Source: Arthrobacter oryzae | GTDB taxonomy: Bacteria > Actinomycetota > Actinomycetes > Actinomycetales > Micrococcaceae | DNA length: 64,000 nt | Direction of reading: 5' to 3' | NCBI RefSeq assembly: GCF_003634095.1 | Contig: NZ_RBIR01000004.1 | Location: 62,001 to 126,000 of the forward strand | Made by a program: the position numbers and the translations under genes | The notes under the pieces: generated by a model | What the model was told of the DNA's origin: nothing | What the model saw: the letters and a program-made list of their open reading frames with translations, nothing else | Database searches by the model: none | Part shown: one piece after another, positions 45,703 through 54,659 of the stretch | Layout: the number at the start of each line of letters is the position of its first letter | Position numbering within the stretch: position 1 is the stretch's first letter

Positions 45703-47043
45703 CTAACCCACGCGCTCGCGGCGGCCCAGAATGCCCTGAGGCCGGAACAAAAGGACAACAATCATGATGAACAACGCTCCCACGTATTTGAGGTCGGCTG
45801 CGAGGCCGAACACGGTGGTCAGCTCAACGAAGATGCCGACGATGATGGAACCGACCAGGGCGCCCCAGACTGTGCCGAGGCCGCCCAGGGTGACACTGGC
45901 GAAGATGAGCAGCAGGATCTGCGAGCCCATGTCGAAAGTGACGCCGGGCCGGTAGTAGGCCCAGAGAATGCCGCCGAGGGAGGCGAGCATGCCGCCGACC
46001 ACCCATACGATCCGGATGACGGAGTCGACATCGATGCCGGAAGCCGCGGCCAGGGCAGGGTTGTCGGCCACCGCGCGGGTGGCCTTACCGAGCCGGGTCT
46101 TGAGCAGAACGACGCCGAGGGCGGCGATCACGATGGCGCTGATGAGGAGGGACCAGAGGTTGTTCGGGGAGATGGAGACCGGGCCGATTAGGATCTCCGC
46201 GCTCTGGGCAAAGGGCAGCTGCTGGGTGGCGCCGCCGAAGTAGAACTGGATCACGTAGCGGACGGCAAGTGCGAGGCCGATGCTGACGATCATCATCGGA
46301 ACAAGGCCGGTTCCGCGGCGCCGCAGCGGCTTCCACAGTCCCGCATCCTGGACGTAGCCGAACACTCCGCCACCGATGATGGCCAAAATGATCGCCAGCC
46401 AGAACGGCAGATGCATGGCGTTGAAAGCGAACACCAGCACCGCACCCAGGGTCACCATTTCACCGTGCGCGAAGTTCGTCAGGCCCGTGGTGCCGAAAAT
46501 CAGGGACAGGCCCACGGCCGCGAGGGCGAGCAGCAGGCCGAAGCTCAGGCCGGCCACCAGCCGGTTGAGCAGGTCCTGGCCGAAGTTCCCCTCCTGCACG
46601 ACGATGCCCTTGCCAAAGGCAAAGATCACCGAGAGGTTGGAGGTTTGGCTGAAAGTTACCTTCCGGGGGTTTTCCTGGCCCTCAGCGAGCTTGATGCCCT
46701 TCGGAAGCGTGGACTCATCGAGTTTGACCTCGTAGGTCCCCTGGGTGGGGACGCCAATGGTCCAGGAGCCGTTGGCTTCCGACTTCGCGGTTCCGGTGAA
46801 GGTACCGTTCGTGGCCGTGATGGTTACCCCGGGGATCGGTGCGCGATCGTCGCCGCGCAAGAAGCCGCTGATGCTGTTCGTGAACTGGGTGGCCGACGGG
46901 GATGGTGTCGGCGGCGGGGTTGCGGCGCTGGATGCCGGGGCAACGATGAGCAATAGTGCAGCCATGGTGGCAGCTACAGCCCCGACAGCCCTCAATAGTC
47001 TGCCGCGCCGTCTCTGCGACAGGCCGCTCGTTGTGCTTCTCAA
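45703..47043 (-). CDS. livH: LivH permease with N-terminal secreted carboxypeptidase-regulatory-like domain
   Basis: 446 aa. Residues ~150-446 are a normal LivH permease (GLSLIFGTTGLTNFAHGEMV; TRAVADNPALAAASGIDVDS; FRPQGILG). In front is a signal-peptide-like helix (VAATMAALLLIVAPASSA, cleavage or anchor near residue 40), a Pro/Ser/Thr linker and a ~90-residue beta domain: ISGFLRGDDRAPIPGVTITA, NGSWTIGVPTQGTYEVKLDE. This is the CarboxypepD_reg-like/Ig-like fold and would lie outside the cell, where it could touch LivJ or the wall. TTG 47043 is chosen as GTGGAGG precedes it by 8 nt. First gene of livHMGF. Confidence 0.9.
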   Translation of the reverse strand: MRSTTSGLSQRRRGRLLRAVGAVAATMAALLLIVAPASSAATPPPTPSPSATQFTNSISGFLRGDDRAPIPGVTITATNGTFTGTAKSEANGSWTIGVPTQGTYEVKLDESTLPKGIKLAEGQENPRKVTFSQTSNLSVIFAFGKGIVVQEGNFGQDLLNRLVAGLSFGLLLALAAVGLSLIFGTTGLTNFAHGEMVTLGAVLVFAFNAMHLPFWLAIILAIIGGGVFGYVQDAGLWKPLRRRGTGLVPMMIVSIGLALAVRYVIQFYFGGATQQLPFAQSAEILIGPVSISPNNLWSLLISAIVIAALGVVLLKTRLGKATRAVADNPALAAASGIDVDSVIRIVWVVGGMLASLGGILWAYYRPGVTFDMGSQILLLIFASVTLGGLGTVWGALVGSIIVGIFVELTTVFGLAADLKYVGALFIMIVVLLFRPQGILGRRERVG

Positions 47044-47158
47044 ATTGAAAACCTCCACATGGGGGTGCTGTGGGTTGCGCCTTTGCAACCGTTGCGAACG
47101 GTCAGGAGACTAACGCCGTGCGATGCGGCGAACTGCTGAATTGCTGCACTGCGCTGCT

Positions 47159-47174
47159 TGTGACGTTGGTCACC
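47159..47174. promoter_or_regulatory. CRP/GlxR-type site upstream of livHMGF
   Basis: TGTGA-CGTTGG-TCACC (plus strand), core GTGAC-N4-GTCAC as at livJ, about 115 nt before the livH start. The two halves of the transporter therefore share an operator type. Confidence 0.7.
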
Positions 47175-47598
47175 CTGTGTGGCCTATGCTACAGCCCGCA
47201 CGGCCCAATGAATGCCGCTCCGAGCAGGCAGAACGTCGCGATCGGGTAACGACCGTGTAGTCGCGCCCACACCTCGCTTTAGCGCGGCTTAAGAAAACTT
47301 TTGTTGATTCCGAGTATGCCTAAACAGTGGCCGGTCCGGGTCCCGGTCAGGCCTCGCCCACACGGGGCGGGGCCGTCCGCCCTCGTCGTGGCGTCCGCCG
47401 GCCAGGCAGGCGCGCCGCGGGTCCCCAAGCTTTTTCCAAGTACGCCGGCGCTAAGGTGCGAGGACTGACGCGACGATGCCCCCGAGCGCAAATCCGGAAC
47501 AGCAGTCCGGACTTCCGCCCAGGAATCTTCCGTCCCGGACTCTCAGTCCGGATACAGTGCTCCGCTTAGAGTAAGGGCCGATCTTGGAGGGCCGACCA
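47175..47598. other. Divergent region livH / secreted protein gene
   Basis: No gene supported. It contains a CCGGACT-CTC-AGTCCGG inverted repeat (47535-47551) and a -10-like TAGAGT (47567-47572), then TTGGAGG at 47584-47590 for the next gene. The rest shows no feature I can support. Confidence 0.5.
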
Positions 47599-48495
47599 AT
47601 GAACCGGGTGGTCAAGCTGTGTTTCGCTGGCTCGCTGGTGCTGGCGATCCTGGCGGTTCCGGCGCTCAGCCTGGGTCCCGAGACTGCCGGGGCACAGGCC
47701 TGCGTGCCCTCTGCGGGTCCACCTGCTGACCCGTATCCCGGAACCACCGCGGCAGCCTCGAGCTTTGAATCGGGCACCCTGGACGGGTTCGGTGTTTCCA
47801 CATCCGGGACCGGGAAGGCCTCGGTGTCCACGGCGCAATCGCACTCCGGAAACTGCGCCGCCGTCCTGCACGCCACGGCAACGCCAGGGTCCATTGCCAG
47901 GATGACCGCGGCTCTGACCCCGGGGGCCACGGAAGCGTACGCGGACGGCTGGTTCAACATTGCCGGAGAAGGCAAAGTAGGGAACAACGTCCCTTACTTC
48001 CGGTTCTTCGCAGACGGCATCCGCGTCATGGACGTGTTCCGGCAGAACATCACCCATGAGCTGGTGCTTCGGACCTCGACGCCGGCAGGATTCACGTACA
48101 CCACCCTGCGGCAGGAGGTCCCCACCGGCACCTGGCACCGGCTGGTCCTGCACGTGGTCCCCAACGGTCCCGGGACCAACGTCCAAATCTGGTGGGACGG
48201 GCGCTCCGTGTTCGCGGGCCCGGTCAGTACCGCCGCAACCACCCTGGATACGGTGCAGCTCGGTTCCGAGCACGATCAGCAAATGGCCGACATCTACATC
48301 GATGACGTCATCGTCAACAGCGGGACGGGACAGCCGGCGCCGGTTCCCGGTTCGCTCCCGGCGCCGAGGGGTAATCCGTCCCAGCCACTTAACGACTTTC
48401 GGGGTGACAGGCAGCCGGCCGTGCTGGCCGTGGGCGGGCGCGACAGCCGCGCGGGCCTCGGGCGTCGCCCCGTGCGAACTCCACGGATCCGGTAA
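47599..48495 (+). CDS. Secreted protein with LamG/concanavalin-like domain, unknown function
   Basis: 298 aa. Signal peptide (LCFAGSLVLAILAVPALSLG), then from ~residue 45 a beta-rich region: SSFESGTLDGFGVSTSGTGK, HSGNCAAVLHATATPG, AYADGWFNIAG, TWHRLVLHVVPNGPGTNVQI and ADIYIDDVIVNSG. This looks like a jelly-roll carbohydrate- or ligand-binding fold. The last ~45 residues are Arg/Pro-rich (GLGRRPVRTPRIR) and unlike the rest, as if the frame had shifted near 48360. ATG 47599 has TTGGAGG 8 nt upstream. No partner is identified. Confidence 0.72.
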   Translation: MNRVVKLCFAGSLVLAILAVPALSLGPETAGAQACVPSAGPPADPYPGTTAAASSFESGTLDGFGVSTSGTGKASVSTAQSHSGNCAAVLHATATPGSIARMTAALTPGATEAYADGWFNIAGEGKVGNNVPYFRFFADGIRVMDVFRQNITHELVLRTSTPAGFTYTTLRQEVPTGTWHRLVLHVVPNGPGTNVQIWWDGRSVFAGPVSTAATTLDTVQLGSEHDQQMADIYIDDVIVNSGTGQPAPVPGSLPAPRGNPSQPLNDFRGDRQPAVLAVGGRDSRAGLGRRPVRTPRIR

Positions 48496-48667
48496 GTCCG
48501 CTGCAGGTCACGGTTCGGTTGCGGCGCCCCGGGCGGGGAACTATCCCTCCCTGCCGGCCGTGGGACTTGGTAGCGTGACTATGTGGGGTCCGCATTAAGT
48601 TGCCGGCTACACATAGTCCGTTTCGCACCGGATCATCACTCACCCCCTATCTTGGAGGACACCCGCA

Positions 48668-49597
48668 ATGGCACCTGGCGGAAACCCGATCTTCAGCGGA
48701 AAGAATTTCCGCGAAGCCACCCAGGCACCGCCTGCCCCGCAGGCTCGCTACGGCCAGAACCCCTACGGCCAGAACCCGTATGGCCAGAGCGCCTACGGCC
48801 AGACCCTGCCGGTCACGGATGCCCAGGGCGCATGGAGTCCAGCGCAGCAGGGCATGACCCAGGAACAGCTCCAGGACCTGTACAACCGGCCGGCGGCCGG
48901 GCCTGCGGACATCGGCCGGATGACCTACGACGACGTCATCGTCAAGACTGCCGGGTGCCTCGGCGTCCTGGTTGTCGGCGCCGCCGTGGCGCTCGCCGTC
49001 CCGCAGGGCACCGGTTCCCTGTTGATGATCCTCGGTGCGCTGGGCGGCTTCGCCCTCGCGATGGTCAACACGTTCAAGAAGCAGCCGTCCCCGGCGCTGA
49101 TCCTGGCCTACGCGCTGCTCGAAGGATTCTTCCTCGGCGGCCTGACGCGTATCCTCGACAACCTGTTCCCCGGGGTTGGCATCCAGGCCGTCGTCGGGAC
49201 GCTTTCCGTCTTCGCCGTCACCCTGGTGCTGTTCAAGAGCGGCAAGGTCCGCGCGACGCCCAAGCTCATGCGGTTCTTCATGATCGCCCTGATCGGCTAT
49301 GCGGTCTTCGCGCTCGTCAACCTCGTCATGATGATGACCGGGGCCGTGACCACGCCGTTCGGCCTGAGCACCGGCGTGGAGATCTTCGGGATCCCGCTCG
49401 GCGTCTTCATCGGCATCCTGGCGATCGGCCTGGCCGCGTTCTCGCTCATCATGGACTTCACGTCCATCGAGGCGGCCATTAGCGCCGGTGCACCGCAGCG
49501 GTTCTCCTGGACCGCAGCGTTCGGCCTCACGGTCACGCTTGTGTGGCTCTACGTCGAGATCATCCGCCTGTTGGCCATTCTCCGCGGCGAGGACTGA
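48668..49597 (+). CDS. Bax inhibitor-1 / YccA family membrane protein
   Basis: 309 aa. The N-terminal ~85 residues are cytoplasmic and include repeats (RYGQNPYGQNPYGQSAYGQ). Seven hydrophobic helices follow, with MTYDDVIVKTAGCLG before the first and MDFTSIEAAISAGAPQRFSW, the BI-1 family stretch, before the last. Members are proton-dependent calcium-leak channels or of unknown role in bacteria. ATG 48668 follows CTTGGAGGA. Confidence 0.88.
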   Translation: MAPGGNPIFSGKNFREATQAPPAPQARYGQNPYGQNPYGQSAYGQTLPVTDAQGAWSPAQQGMTQEQLQDLYNRPAAGPADIGRMTYDDVIVKTAGCLGVLVVGAAVALAVPQGTGSLLMILGALGGFALAMVNTFKKQPSPALILAYALLEGFFLGGLTRILDNLFPGVGIQAVVGTLSVFAVTLVLFKSGKVRATPKLMRFFMIALIGYAVFALVNLVMMMTGAVTTPFGLSTGVEIFGIPLGVFIGILAIGLAAFSLIMDFTSIEAAISAGAPQRFSWTAAFGLTVTLVWLYVEIIRLLAILRGED

Positions 49598-49626
49598 CCG
49601 CGGTCGCTGCCGAACGCCTGACTTAG

Positions 49627-49654
49627 AGGAGCCCCGCCCACCGGCGGGGCTCCT
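49627..49654. terminator. Bidirectional terminator between BI-1 gene and galK
   Basis: 12-bp perfect stem (49627-49638, 49643-49654), CACC loop, between two convergent genes. Confidence 0.88.
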
Positions 49655-49692
49655 GGCGTTTGGGCTGCGGATCAGTAGGGCCTGCGCCCCGC

Positions 49693-50871
49693 CTACGCCA
49701 GCCGAGCGGCCCCTGCGGCCGGGCGGACACTGAAGATTTCCGGCGCTGCGTAGCCGGCCCGGGCGAAGGCCTGTTCGACGGCGTGCCGCACCTGCTGCGC
49801 CGACCCCGCCGGGGTCAGGGCGATTGCTGAGCCGCCGAAGCCGCCTCCTGTCATCCGCGCGCCGATCGCGCCGGCGGACCGTGCCGTGTCCACGGCGAGG
49901 TCCAGTTCGGCGCAGGAGATCTCAAAGTCGTCGCGCATCGAGGCGTGGGACGCATCCAGCAGGGGACCGATGGCGGCCGGGCCCAGGGTGTCCAACAGCT
50001 CCACCGTCTGCAGCACGCGGTCGTTTTCGGTCACCACGTGGCGGACGCGCCGGAACGTCTCCGCGTCCAGGAGCCCGCTCGCCTCCTCGAGGTCCTCGAG
50101 CCCGAGGTCGCGCAAGGCCGGCACGCCGAGGACCTCGGCAGCAAGCTCGCACGATTCCCGCCGCGCCGCATATTCCCCGTCGGCGTGGGAATGGGAAACC
50201 CGGGTATCGATCACCAGGAGCACCAGGCCGGCTGCGTCGGCGTCGAACGGGACCAGTCGCATGCTCTGGTCCCGGCAGTCCAGGAACACCGCGTGGCCGG
50301 CCGTGGCCCGCAGCGAGGCGGACTGGTCCATGATGCCGGTGGGCGCACCGACGAAGTCGTTTTCCGCCCGCTGGGTGGCCAGCACCATGTCCTGGGCCGA
50401 CAGGCCGGCGGACGTGAGCTCGTTCAGGGCGGACACGACGGCGCATTCGATGGCGTGTGAGGAGGACAGCCCCGCGCCGCGGGGGACATCGGAATCCAGG
50501 AGCAGGTCCACGCCGGGAACCGGGATGTCCAGTTGCTGCAGGGCCCAGATGACGCCGAGCGGGTACTTCGTCCAGCCTCGGGCGCTGGCACGGGCCAGCG
50601 TGCCGGTGTCCGCCGTCGTCAGCCCCTGGTTCCCAAACGTGGAAAGCATCCGCACGGCGGAGTCGGGGCGGACCCTGACGGCCACCCGGGCGGCCCGGTC
50701 AATGGCGAACGGCAGGACGAAGCCCTCGTTGTAATCGGTGTGCTCGCCAATGAGGTTGACCCGCCCCGGCGCCCGCCACACGCCGTCGGGCCGGGCTAGG
50801 AAGGCCGCCTCAAACCGGGCCGCGAGCCGGCTGCCGTCCAGGGAAGGGTTCATGGCGCTGCTGGAAGTCAT
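49693..50871 (-). CDS. galK: Galactokinase
   Basis: Phosphorylates galactose to galactose-1-phosphate (Leloir pathway). 392 aa GHMP kinase: APGRVNLIGEHTDYNEGFVL (galactose signature), SDVPRGAGLSSSHAIECAVV (ATP loop), ARMTGGGFGGSAIAL (motif 3). ATG 50871 is preferred over ATG 50853 because of a -10 box 8 nt upstream. Divergent from an aldose 1-epimerase, which supplies the alpha anomer. Confidence 0.95.
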   Translation of the reverse strand: MTSSSAMNPSLDGSRLAARFEAAFLARPDGVWRAPGRVNLIGEHTDYNEGFVLPFAIDRAARVAVRVRPDSAVRMLSTFGNQGLTTADTGTLARASARGWTKYPLGVIWALQQLDIPVPGVDLLLDSDVPRGAGLSSSHAIECAVVSALNELTSAGLSAQDMVLATQRAENDFVGAPTGIMDQSASLRATAGHAVFLDCRDQSMRLVPFDADAAGLVLLVIDTRVSHSHADGEYAARRESCELAAEVLGVPALRDLGLEDLEEASGLLDAETFRRVRHVVTENDRVLQTVELLDTLGPAAIGPLLDASHASMRDDFEISCAELDLAVDTARSAGAIGARMTGGGFGGSAIALTPAGSAQQVRHAVEQAFARAGYAAPEIFSVRPAAGAARLA

Positions 50872-50879
50872 GGGTCCAA

Positions 50880-50885
50880 GGTATA
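50880..50885 (-). promoter_or_regulatory. -10 box of galK
   Basis: TATACC on the minus strand, 8 nt before the ATG; probable leaderless transcript. Confidence 0.45.
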
Positions 50886-50919
50886 CGGCCTCGCGGGGTT
50901 GCTTGCGTGGTGAGGGCTG

Positions 50920-50925
50920 TACGGT
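50920..50925 (+). promoter_or_regulatory. -10 box of the aldose epimerase gene
   Basis: TACGGT, 7 nt before ATG 50933. Only 61 nt separate the two divergent start codons, so the promoters must overlap. Confidence 0.45.
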
Positions 50926-50932
50926 GGTCTCC

Positions 50933-51910
50933 ATGGATCCCACAATCACACCCGCTTCGGCCGGTCCTGTATCCGCCGCCACCGGCGCCGTGCGGCGCTA
51001 CGCCTCCGGGCGGCAGTACGAGCTCCGGCGCGGCGACGCCCTGGCCGTCGTGACCGAACTCGCCGCCGGCCTGCGGCTCTACAGCCGTGGCGGCACTGCC
51101 CTGACGGAGAGCTATGGCGATGCGGACATCCCGCCCGGCGCCACCGGGATCACCTTGGCGCCGTGGGCTAACAGGGTGGAGGACGGGGTCTGGTATCTCA
51201 ATGGTAAAAAGATGCAGCTCGACATCACCGAAGTTTCCCGCAACAACGCCAGCCACGGGCTGCTGCGGAACTCGTCCTACGAACTCGTGGAGGAGGACGA
51301 ATTCTCCGTCACCCTGGAAGCGGCCGTGTTCCCGCAACACGGCTACCCGTTCCTGCTGCGGCACCGGGTCCGCTACGAACTCGCGGAGGACCTGGGGCTG
51401 GTGGTGCGCCAGAGCCTGCTCAATGACTCCCAGGCTCCCGCGCCGTTCGTGCTCGGCGCGCACCCGTACCTGCGCCTGGGGGAGGTGCCCAGCGAGGAGC
51501 TCACGGTGAAGGTGGACGCAAGGACCCGGCTCGTGACCGACAGCCGCCTCATTCCGCGCAGCAGCGAACCGGTCAGCGGGGAATTCGATCTGCGCGGGGG
51601 CCGGCCGGTGGGAACCCTGGACCTTGATTCGGCCTATACGGACCTGGCGTTCGACGCCGGCGTGGCCCGGCACACGCTGAGCTCACCCGACGGGCGGACG
51701 GTGAGCCTCTGGCAGGACGAGAGCTGCCCCTACGTGCACGTCTTTGTGACCACGCAGTTTCCGGGCCGGGCGAAGGCGGCCGCGATCGAGCCGATGACCG
51801 GGCCCGCCAACGCGTTCAACAGCGGCGAGGGACTGCGCTGGCTCGCGCCGGGGGAACAGTTTTCCATGACCTGGGGAATCACGTCCTCGCTCACCGTCAC
51901 GGCCGGCTGA
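50933..51910 (+). CDS. Aldose 1-epimerase family protein
   Basis: Mutarotase-type enzyme, 325 aa, interconverting sugar anomers. APWANRVEDGVWYLNGKK and ASHGLLRNSSYEL hold the substrate Arg and the first catalytic His; LGAHPYLRLG holds the second; FVTTQFPGRAKAAAIEPMTG carries the base Glu. ATG 50933 is used rather than the upstream open frame, which overlaps galK. Pairing with galK supports galactose as a substrate; the subgroup may act on phosphorylated hexoses. Confidence 0.9.
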   Translation: MDPTITPASAGPVSAATGAVRRYASGRQYELRRGDALAVVTELAAGLRLYSRGGTALTESYGDADIPPGATGITLAPWANRVEDGVWYLNGKKMQLDITEVSRNNASHGLLRNSSYELVEEDEFSVTLEAAVFPQHGYPFLLRHRVRYELAEDLGLVVRQSLLNDSQAPAPFVLGAHPYLRLGEVPSEELTVKVDARTRLVTDSRLIPRSSEPVSGEFDLRGGRPVGTLDLDSAYTDLAFDAGVARHTLSSPDGRTVSLWQDESCPYVHVFVTTQFPGRAKAAAIEPMTGPANAFNSGEGLRWLAPGEQFSMTWGITSSLTVTAG

Positions 51911-52081
51911 CGGGGGACGGGCTGACCGGGCGCTGGGTGCCGGGGCCGGTAGACCGGGGCCGGTAGACCCGCGAGTTGACCGCAGGCCGGCTGGCCCGGG
52001 CCAGTTGAACAGGCCCGGCATCTGGTACCTGTTGCCTGCGGCTGGTTTCCTATTACTCCGCCGCTGGGGAATTATGGGGCT

Positions 52082-53395
52082 ATGACGCCAGCTGAGGACG
52101 CCGTACCCGCCACAAACCCCGCCCTTTCCGTGGCCGGGACCGGATCCCGGCCCGGGGCCCGGGTTTCGGCCGCCCGCGACATTGACCAGGACATTCCCTA
52201 TGGCGTGCGGATCGCCGCCGCCTGGGCGTGGCGCACGGGACTCATCCTCCTCGTGATCGGGGGCCTGGTCTGGCTGCTGAGCCATGTCAGCTTCCTCATC
52301 ATCCCGGTGATGGTTGCTGCACTCCTGTCCGGGCTCCTGAGTCCGGTAGCGCACTGGATGGCCAGGCGCGGCGTGCCCAAGGGGCTCGCCGTCGCCATCA
52401 CGGTCCTGGGCTTTATCGGCGTCATCGTCGGTGCACTGACCCTGGTGGGCCGCCAGCTCACGCAGGGCTTGGGCGAGCTGTGGCAGCAGGCGCTCACGGG
52501 CGTGCAGCAGGTCCAGACCTGGCTGTCGGAGGGCCCGCTGCACTTGACGGCCGACCAGATCGACAAATATATCCAGGACGGTACCGCCGCGCTGCAGAAC
52601 AACAGCAGCAGCATCCTCAGCGGCGCCCTGACGTTCGGGAGCACGGCCGGGCACTTCGCCGCCGGGTTGGTGCTGGCGCTGTTCGTGCTGATCTTCTTCC
52701 TGCTGGAGGGCGACAGGATCTGGGCCTTCCTGGTCGGTCTCATGCCCCGCAAGGCGCGCCGTGCCACGGACGGCGCCGGCCGCCGCGGCTGGGCCTCCAT
52801 GGTCAGCTACGTGCGCATCCAAATGTTCGTCGCCTTCGTGGACGCCGTGGGAATCGGCGTCGGCGCCGCCATCCTTGGCGTGCCGCTCGCGCTGCCGCTG
52901 GGCGTCCTCGTCTTCCTCGGCTCCTTCATCCCGGTGGTCGGCGCCCTGGTCACCGGCGCCATCGCGGTGCTGCTGGCACTCGTCGCCAACGGGCCCGTCA
53001 ACGCACTGATCATGCTGGCGATCGTGCTCGCCGTCCAGCAGCTTGAAAGCCACATCCTGCAGCCGCTGGTCATGGGCAAGGCTGTGTCCCTGCACCCCGT
53101 TGCCGTGATCCTGTCCGTCGCGGCCGGCTCCTACCTGGCAGGGATCCCCGGCGCACTGTTCTCCGTTCCGATCCTGGCCGTAGCAAACTCGTCGATTCGC
53201 TACATTGCGGGCAGAACGTGGGAACATGATGAAGTGCTGGCATCCGCCGGACCGGAGGGCAGCCCTGCCCCCGACTCCGGCGCAGACACCACCTTCACAG
53301 ACGTCCACCTGCCGGGACGAACCCCCGGCCGCGAGGGCGCCGCACCCAACAGCGGTGCTCCGGGCAGCGATGCCGGACGGGGCACCGACGCCTGA
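52082..53395 (+). CDS. AI-2E family transporter (PerM-like)
   Basis: 437 aa, about eight hydrophobic segments. The AI-2E/UPF0118 pattern is clear: IPVMVAALLSGLLSPVAHWM near the N-terminus, ALTFGSTAGHFAAGLVLALF, and the C-terminal QQLESHILQPLVMGKAVSLH. Despite the name few members export AI-2; others are Na+/H+ antiporters. The last ~60 residues are a disordered acidic/Pro-Gly tail. It is followed after 20 nt by ilvA. Confidence 0.88.
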   Translation: MTPAEDAVPATNPALSVAGTGSRPGARVSAARDIDQDIPYGVRIAAAWAWRTGLILLVIGGLVWLLSHVSFLIIPVMVAALLSGLLSPVAHWMARRGVPKGLAVAITVLGFIGVIVGALTLVGRQLTQGLGELWQQALTGVQQVQTWLSEGPLHLTADQIDKYIQDGTAALQNNSSSILSGALTFGSTAGHFAAGLVLALFVLIFFLLEGDRIWAFLVGLMPRKARRATDGAGRRGWASMVSYVRIQMFVAFVDAVGIGVGAAILGVPLALPLGVLVFLGSFIPVVGALVTGAIAVLLALVANGPVNALIMLAIVLAVQQLESHILQPLVMGKAVSLHPVAVILSVAAGSYLAGIPGALFSVPILAVANSSIRYIAGRTWEHDEVLASAGPEGSPAPDSGADTTFTDVHLPGRTPGREGAAPNSGAPGSDAGRGTDA

Positions 53396-53415
53396 TCGAA
53401 GAAGGAGAACAGTTC

Positions 53416-54654
53416 GTGAATACCCTTGAGAGCCTGCCCGTCACGCTGGACGATGTCCTGGAGGCGCAGAAGCTGCTCGACGGGATTATTACGCGGACGC
53501 CCGTGGAATCATCGCGGGCCCTCGGCGGCATGGTGGGCGGCGAGGTCTTCCTCAAATGCGAAAACCTTCAGCGGGCCGGGTCCTTCAAGGTCCGCGGCGC
53601 CTATGTCCGCATGGCCAAGCTTTCCGATGCCGAAAAGAAGCGCGGCGTCGTGGCGGCCTCCGCCGGAAACCACGCCCAGGGCGTGGCTGTCGCGGCCAAG
53701 AGCCTCGGCATCAAGGCCCGGATCTACATGCCGCTTGGCGTCGCACTGCCCAAGCTTGCCGCCACCCGCAGCCACGGCGCCGAGGTGGTCCTGCACGGCC
53801 ACAACGTGGACGAGGCGCTGGCCGAAGCCAAGCGCTATGCCGACGAAAGCGGCGCCGTCTTTGTCCACCCCTTCGACGACGTCGACGTCGTCGCCGGCCA
53901 GGGAACCGTTGGCCTGGAAATCCTCGAGCAGGTTCCCGACGTCGACACCATCCTCATGGGCGTCGGCGGCGGCGGCCTCCTGGCCGGCGTCGCCGTCGCC
54001 GTGAAGGCCCGCGCCAAGGAACTCGGCCGGGACATCCGCATCATCGGTGTCCAGGCCGAGAACGCGGCCGCCTACCCGCCCTCGCTCGCCGCGGACGCAC
54101 TCGTCCCGCTGAAGAAGGTCTCCACCATGGCCGACGGCATCGCCGTAGGCCGGCCCGGCCAGCTGCCGTTCAGCATCATCCGCGAACTCGTCGACGACGT
54201 CGTGACCGTCAGCGAAGACGCCCTGGCCCGGGCGCTGATCTTCCTGCTGGAGCGCGCCAAGATGGTGGTTGAACCCGCAGGCGCCGTCGGCGTCGCGGCG
54301 TTGATGGAAGGCAAGATCGAAAACCCCGGAACCGTTGCCGTGGTTCTCTCCGGCGGCAACATCGACCCCATGCTGATGCTCAAAGTCATCCAGCGCGGCC
54401 TCTCCGCCGCCGGCCGCTACATGACCGTGCGGATGATGCTCGATGACCGCCCGGGCTCGCTGGCAACGATTGCCCGGATCATCGCCGAAAACGACGCCAA
54501 CGTCACAGGTCTGGACCACACCCGGGTGGGCGGCTCGATCAGCATGGGCGACGTCTCCATAACCGTCAACCTGGAAACCAAGGGCCACGAGCACTGCAGC
54601 CAGGTCCTGGCGGCGCTGCGGGCCGAGGGGTTCCAGCCGATCGTGGTGCACTAG
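53416..54654 (+). CDS. ilvA: Threonine ammonia-lyase with C-terminal ACT domain
   Basis: PLP enzyme that converts threonine to 2-oxobutyrate, the first step of isoleucine synthesis, or degrades it. 412 aa. Lys58 in GSFKVRGAY binds PLP; VGGGGLLAGVAVAVKA is the PLP-phosphate loop. The C-terminal ~80 residues (YMTVRMMLDDRPGSLATIAR) are a single ACT domain, unlike the double one of E. coli IlvA, so it is the TdcB-like form with an added ACT. GTG 53416 has GAAGGAG upstream. Confidence 0.92.
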   Translation: MNTLESLPVTLDDVLEAQKLLDGIITRTPVESSRALGGMVGGEVFLKCENLQRAGSFKVRGAYVRMAKLSDAEKKRGVVAASAGNHAQGVAVAAKSLGIKARIYMPLGVALPKLAATRSHGAEVVLHGHNVDEALAEAKRYADESGAVFVHPFDDVDVVAGQGTVGLEILEQVPDVDTILMGVGGGGLLAGVAVAVKARAKELGRDIRIIGVQAENAAAYPPSLAADALVPLKKVSTMADGIAVGRPGQLPFSIIRELVDDVVTVSEDALARALIFLLERAKMVVEPAGAVGVAALMEGKIENPGTVAVVLSGGNIDPMLMLKVIQRGLSAAGRYMTVRMMLDDRPGSLATIARIIAENDANVTGLDHTRVGGSISMGDVSITVNLETKGHEHCSQVLAALRAEGFQPIVVH

Positions 54655-54659
54655 GGGCC

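Noticed and set aside
51942..51969. 14-base tandem duplication after the epimerase gene
   Set aside because: GGGGCCGGTAGACC occurs twice only; likely simple slippage with no function.
52082..53395. Autoinducer-2 quorum-sensing exporter
   Set aside because: The family name is historical; no luxS or other signalling gene is nearby.
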